A stretch of 5,053 nucleotides of DNA from Rhodobacter sp. (GTDB taxonomy: Bacteria; Pseudomonadota; Alphaproteobacteria; Rhodobacterales; Rhodobacteraceae), in assembly GCA_027482795.1 (NCBI GenBank), contig JAIXVS010000288.1:1-5053 (forward strand), given 5' to 3'. A program made the translations under genes and the position numbers. Below, piece by piece: positions 4,828 through 5,053 of this stretch. The notes beneath the pieces are model-generated. The model was not told where the DNA came from, searched no databases, and worked only from the letters and a program-made list of their open reading frames with translations. The number at the start of each line of letters is the position of its first letter. The stretch's first letter is position 1.

Positions 4828-5053
4828 ATGAGCGCTTATCAGATTGAGGGGGCCGCGCGGGCGGGGCGGTTCTTGATCACCTGCGATCATGCCAGCAATC
4901 ATGTGCCCGATTGGGTGGCGGGGGGCGATTTGGGCATATCGCCCGAAGATATGGCGCGCCATATTGCCTATGATGTGGGGGCGGCTGGGGCGGCAAAGGC
5001 GCTGGGCGCGGCGCTGGACAGCCCTGTGATTTGTTCGCACTTCTCGCGCCTTG
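4828..5053 (+). CDS. N-formylglutamate amidohydrolase family protein, N-terminal part (partial)
   Basis: The first 75 codons are present and the gene runs off the right edge. TCDHASNHVP (18-27), ARHIAYDVGAAG (43-54) and the closing CSHFSRL (69-75) match the family that hydrolyses N-formylglutamate to formate and glutamate, the last step of one histidine-degradation route. Members outside hut clusters can act on other formyl or acyl amides, and no hut gene is visible here, so the substrate is left open. GAGG (4819-4822) lies 5 nt before the ATG. A four-codon frame at 4817 (ATG AGG AAA AGA TGA) overlaps the start and is probably incidental. The gene is divergent from pyk across 133 bases; I found no convincing promoter for it there. 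Confidence 0.85.
   Translation, partial: MSAYQIEGAARAGRFLITCDHASNHVPDWVAGGDLGISPEDMARHIAYDVGAAGAAKALGAALDSPVICSHFSRL

Overview
The window is most likely from the chromosome of an alphaproteobacterium of the Rhodobacterales/Roseobacter group. This is inferred from the moderately GC-rich, compact gene layout, the protein sequences of L35, L20 and pyruvate kinase, a two-helix small membrane protein directly after pyk, and a GC-rich compound hairpin ending in a GGTATTTGG tail, of a type I remember from intergenic regions of this group. No database search was possible.

Layout, left to right. (1) 1-254, minus strand: the N-terminal end of an RTX-type calcium-binding repeat protein, cut by the window edge. 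(2) 255-635: non-coding, with no gene I can support. (3) 636-1340, minus strand: the ribosomal pair rpmI (L35) and rplT (L20), with a good promoter upstream and an intrinsic terminator right after rplT; infC and pheST are not adjacent. (4) 1383-2914, plus strand: two tandem, divergently oriented paralogues (about 70% identical) of a small class I SAM-dependent methyltransferase of unknown substrate. Each has its own ribosome binding site and a dyad element just ahead of it. (5) 2919-2996: a compound hairpin/REP-like element between convergent genes, probably a bidirectional terminator. (6) 3006-4769, minus strand: pyk (pyruvate kinase) followed 9 nt later by a 76-residue two-helix membrane protein, with a candidate pyk promoter at 4741-4769. 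(7) 4828-5053, plus strand: the start of an N-formylglutamate amidohydrolase family gene, divergent from pyk and cut by the window edge.

Most of the window is housekeeping: translation, lower glycolysis, amino-acid/formyl-amide hydrolysis. The accessory parts are the duplicated methyltransferases, which sit between the rpmI-rplT and pyk units on the opposite strand, and the RTX gene. The methyltransferase pair is the least explained item. One copy has lost the histidine that the other keeps in the RDCLVHL motif, and the second copy is preceded by an inverted repeat that overlaps its ribosome binding site. I found no RNA gene, CRISPR array, insertion sequence or integration site.
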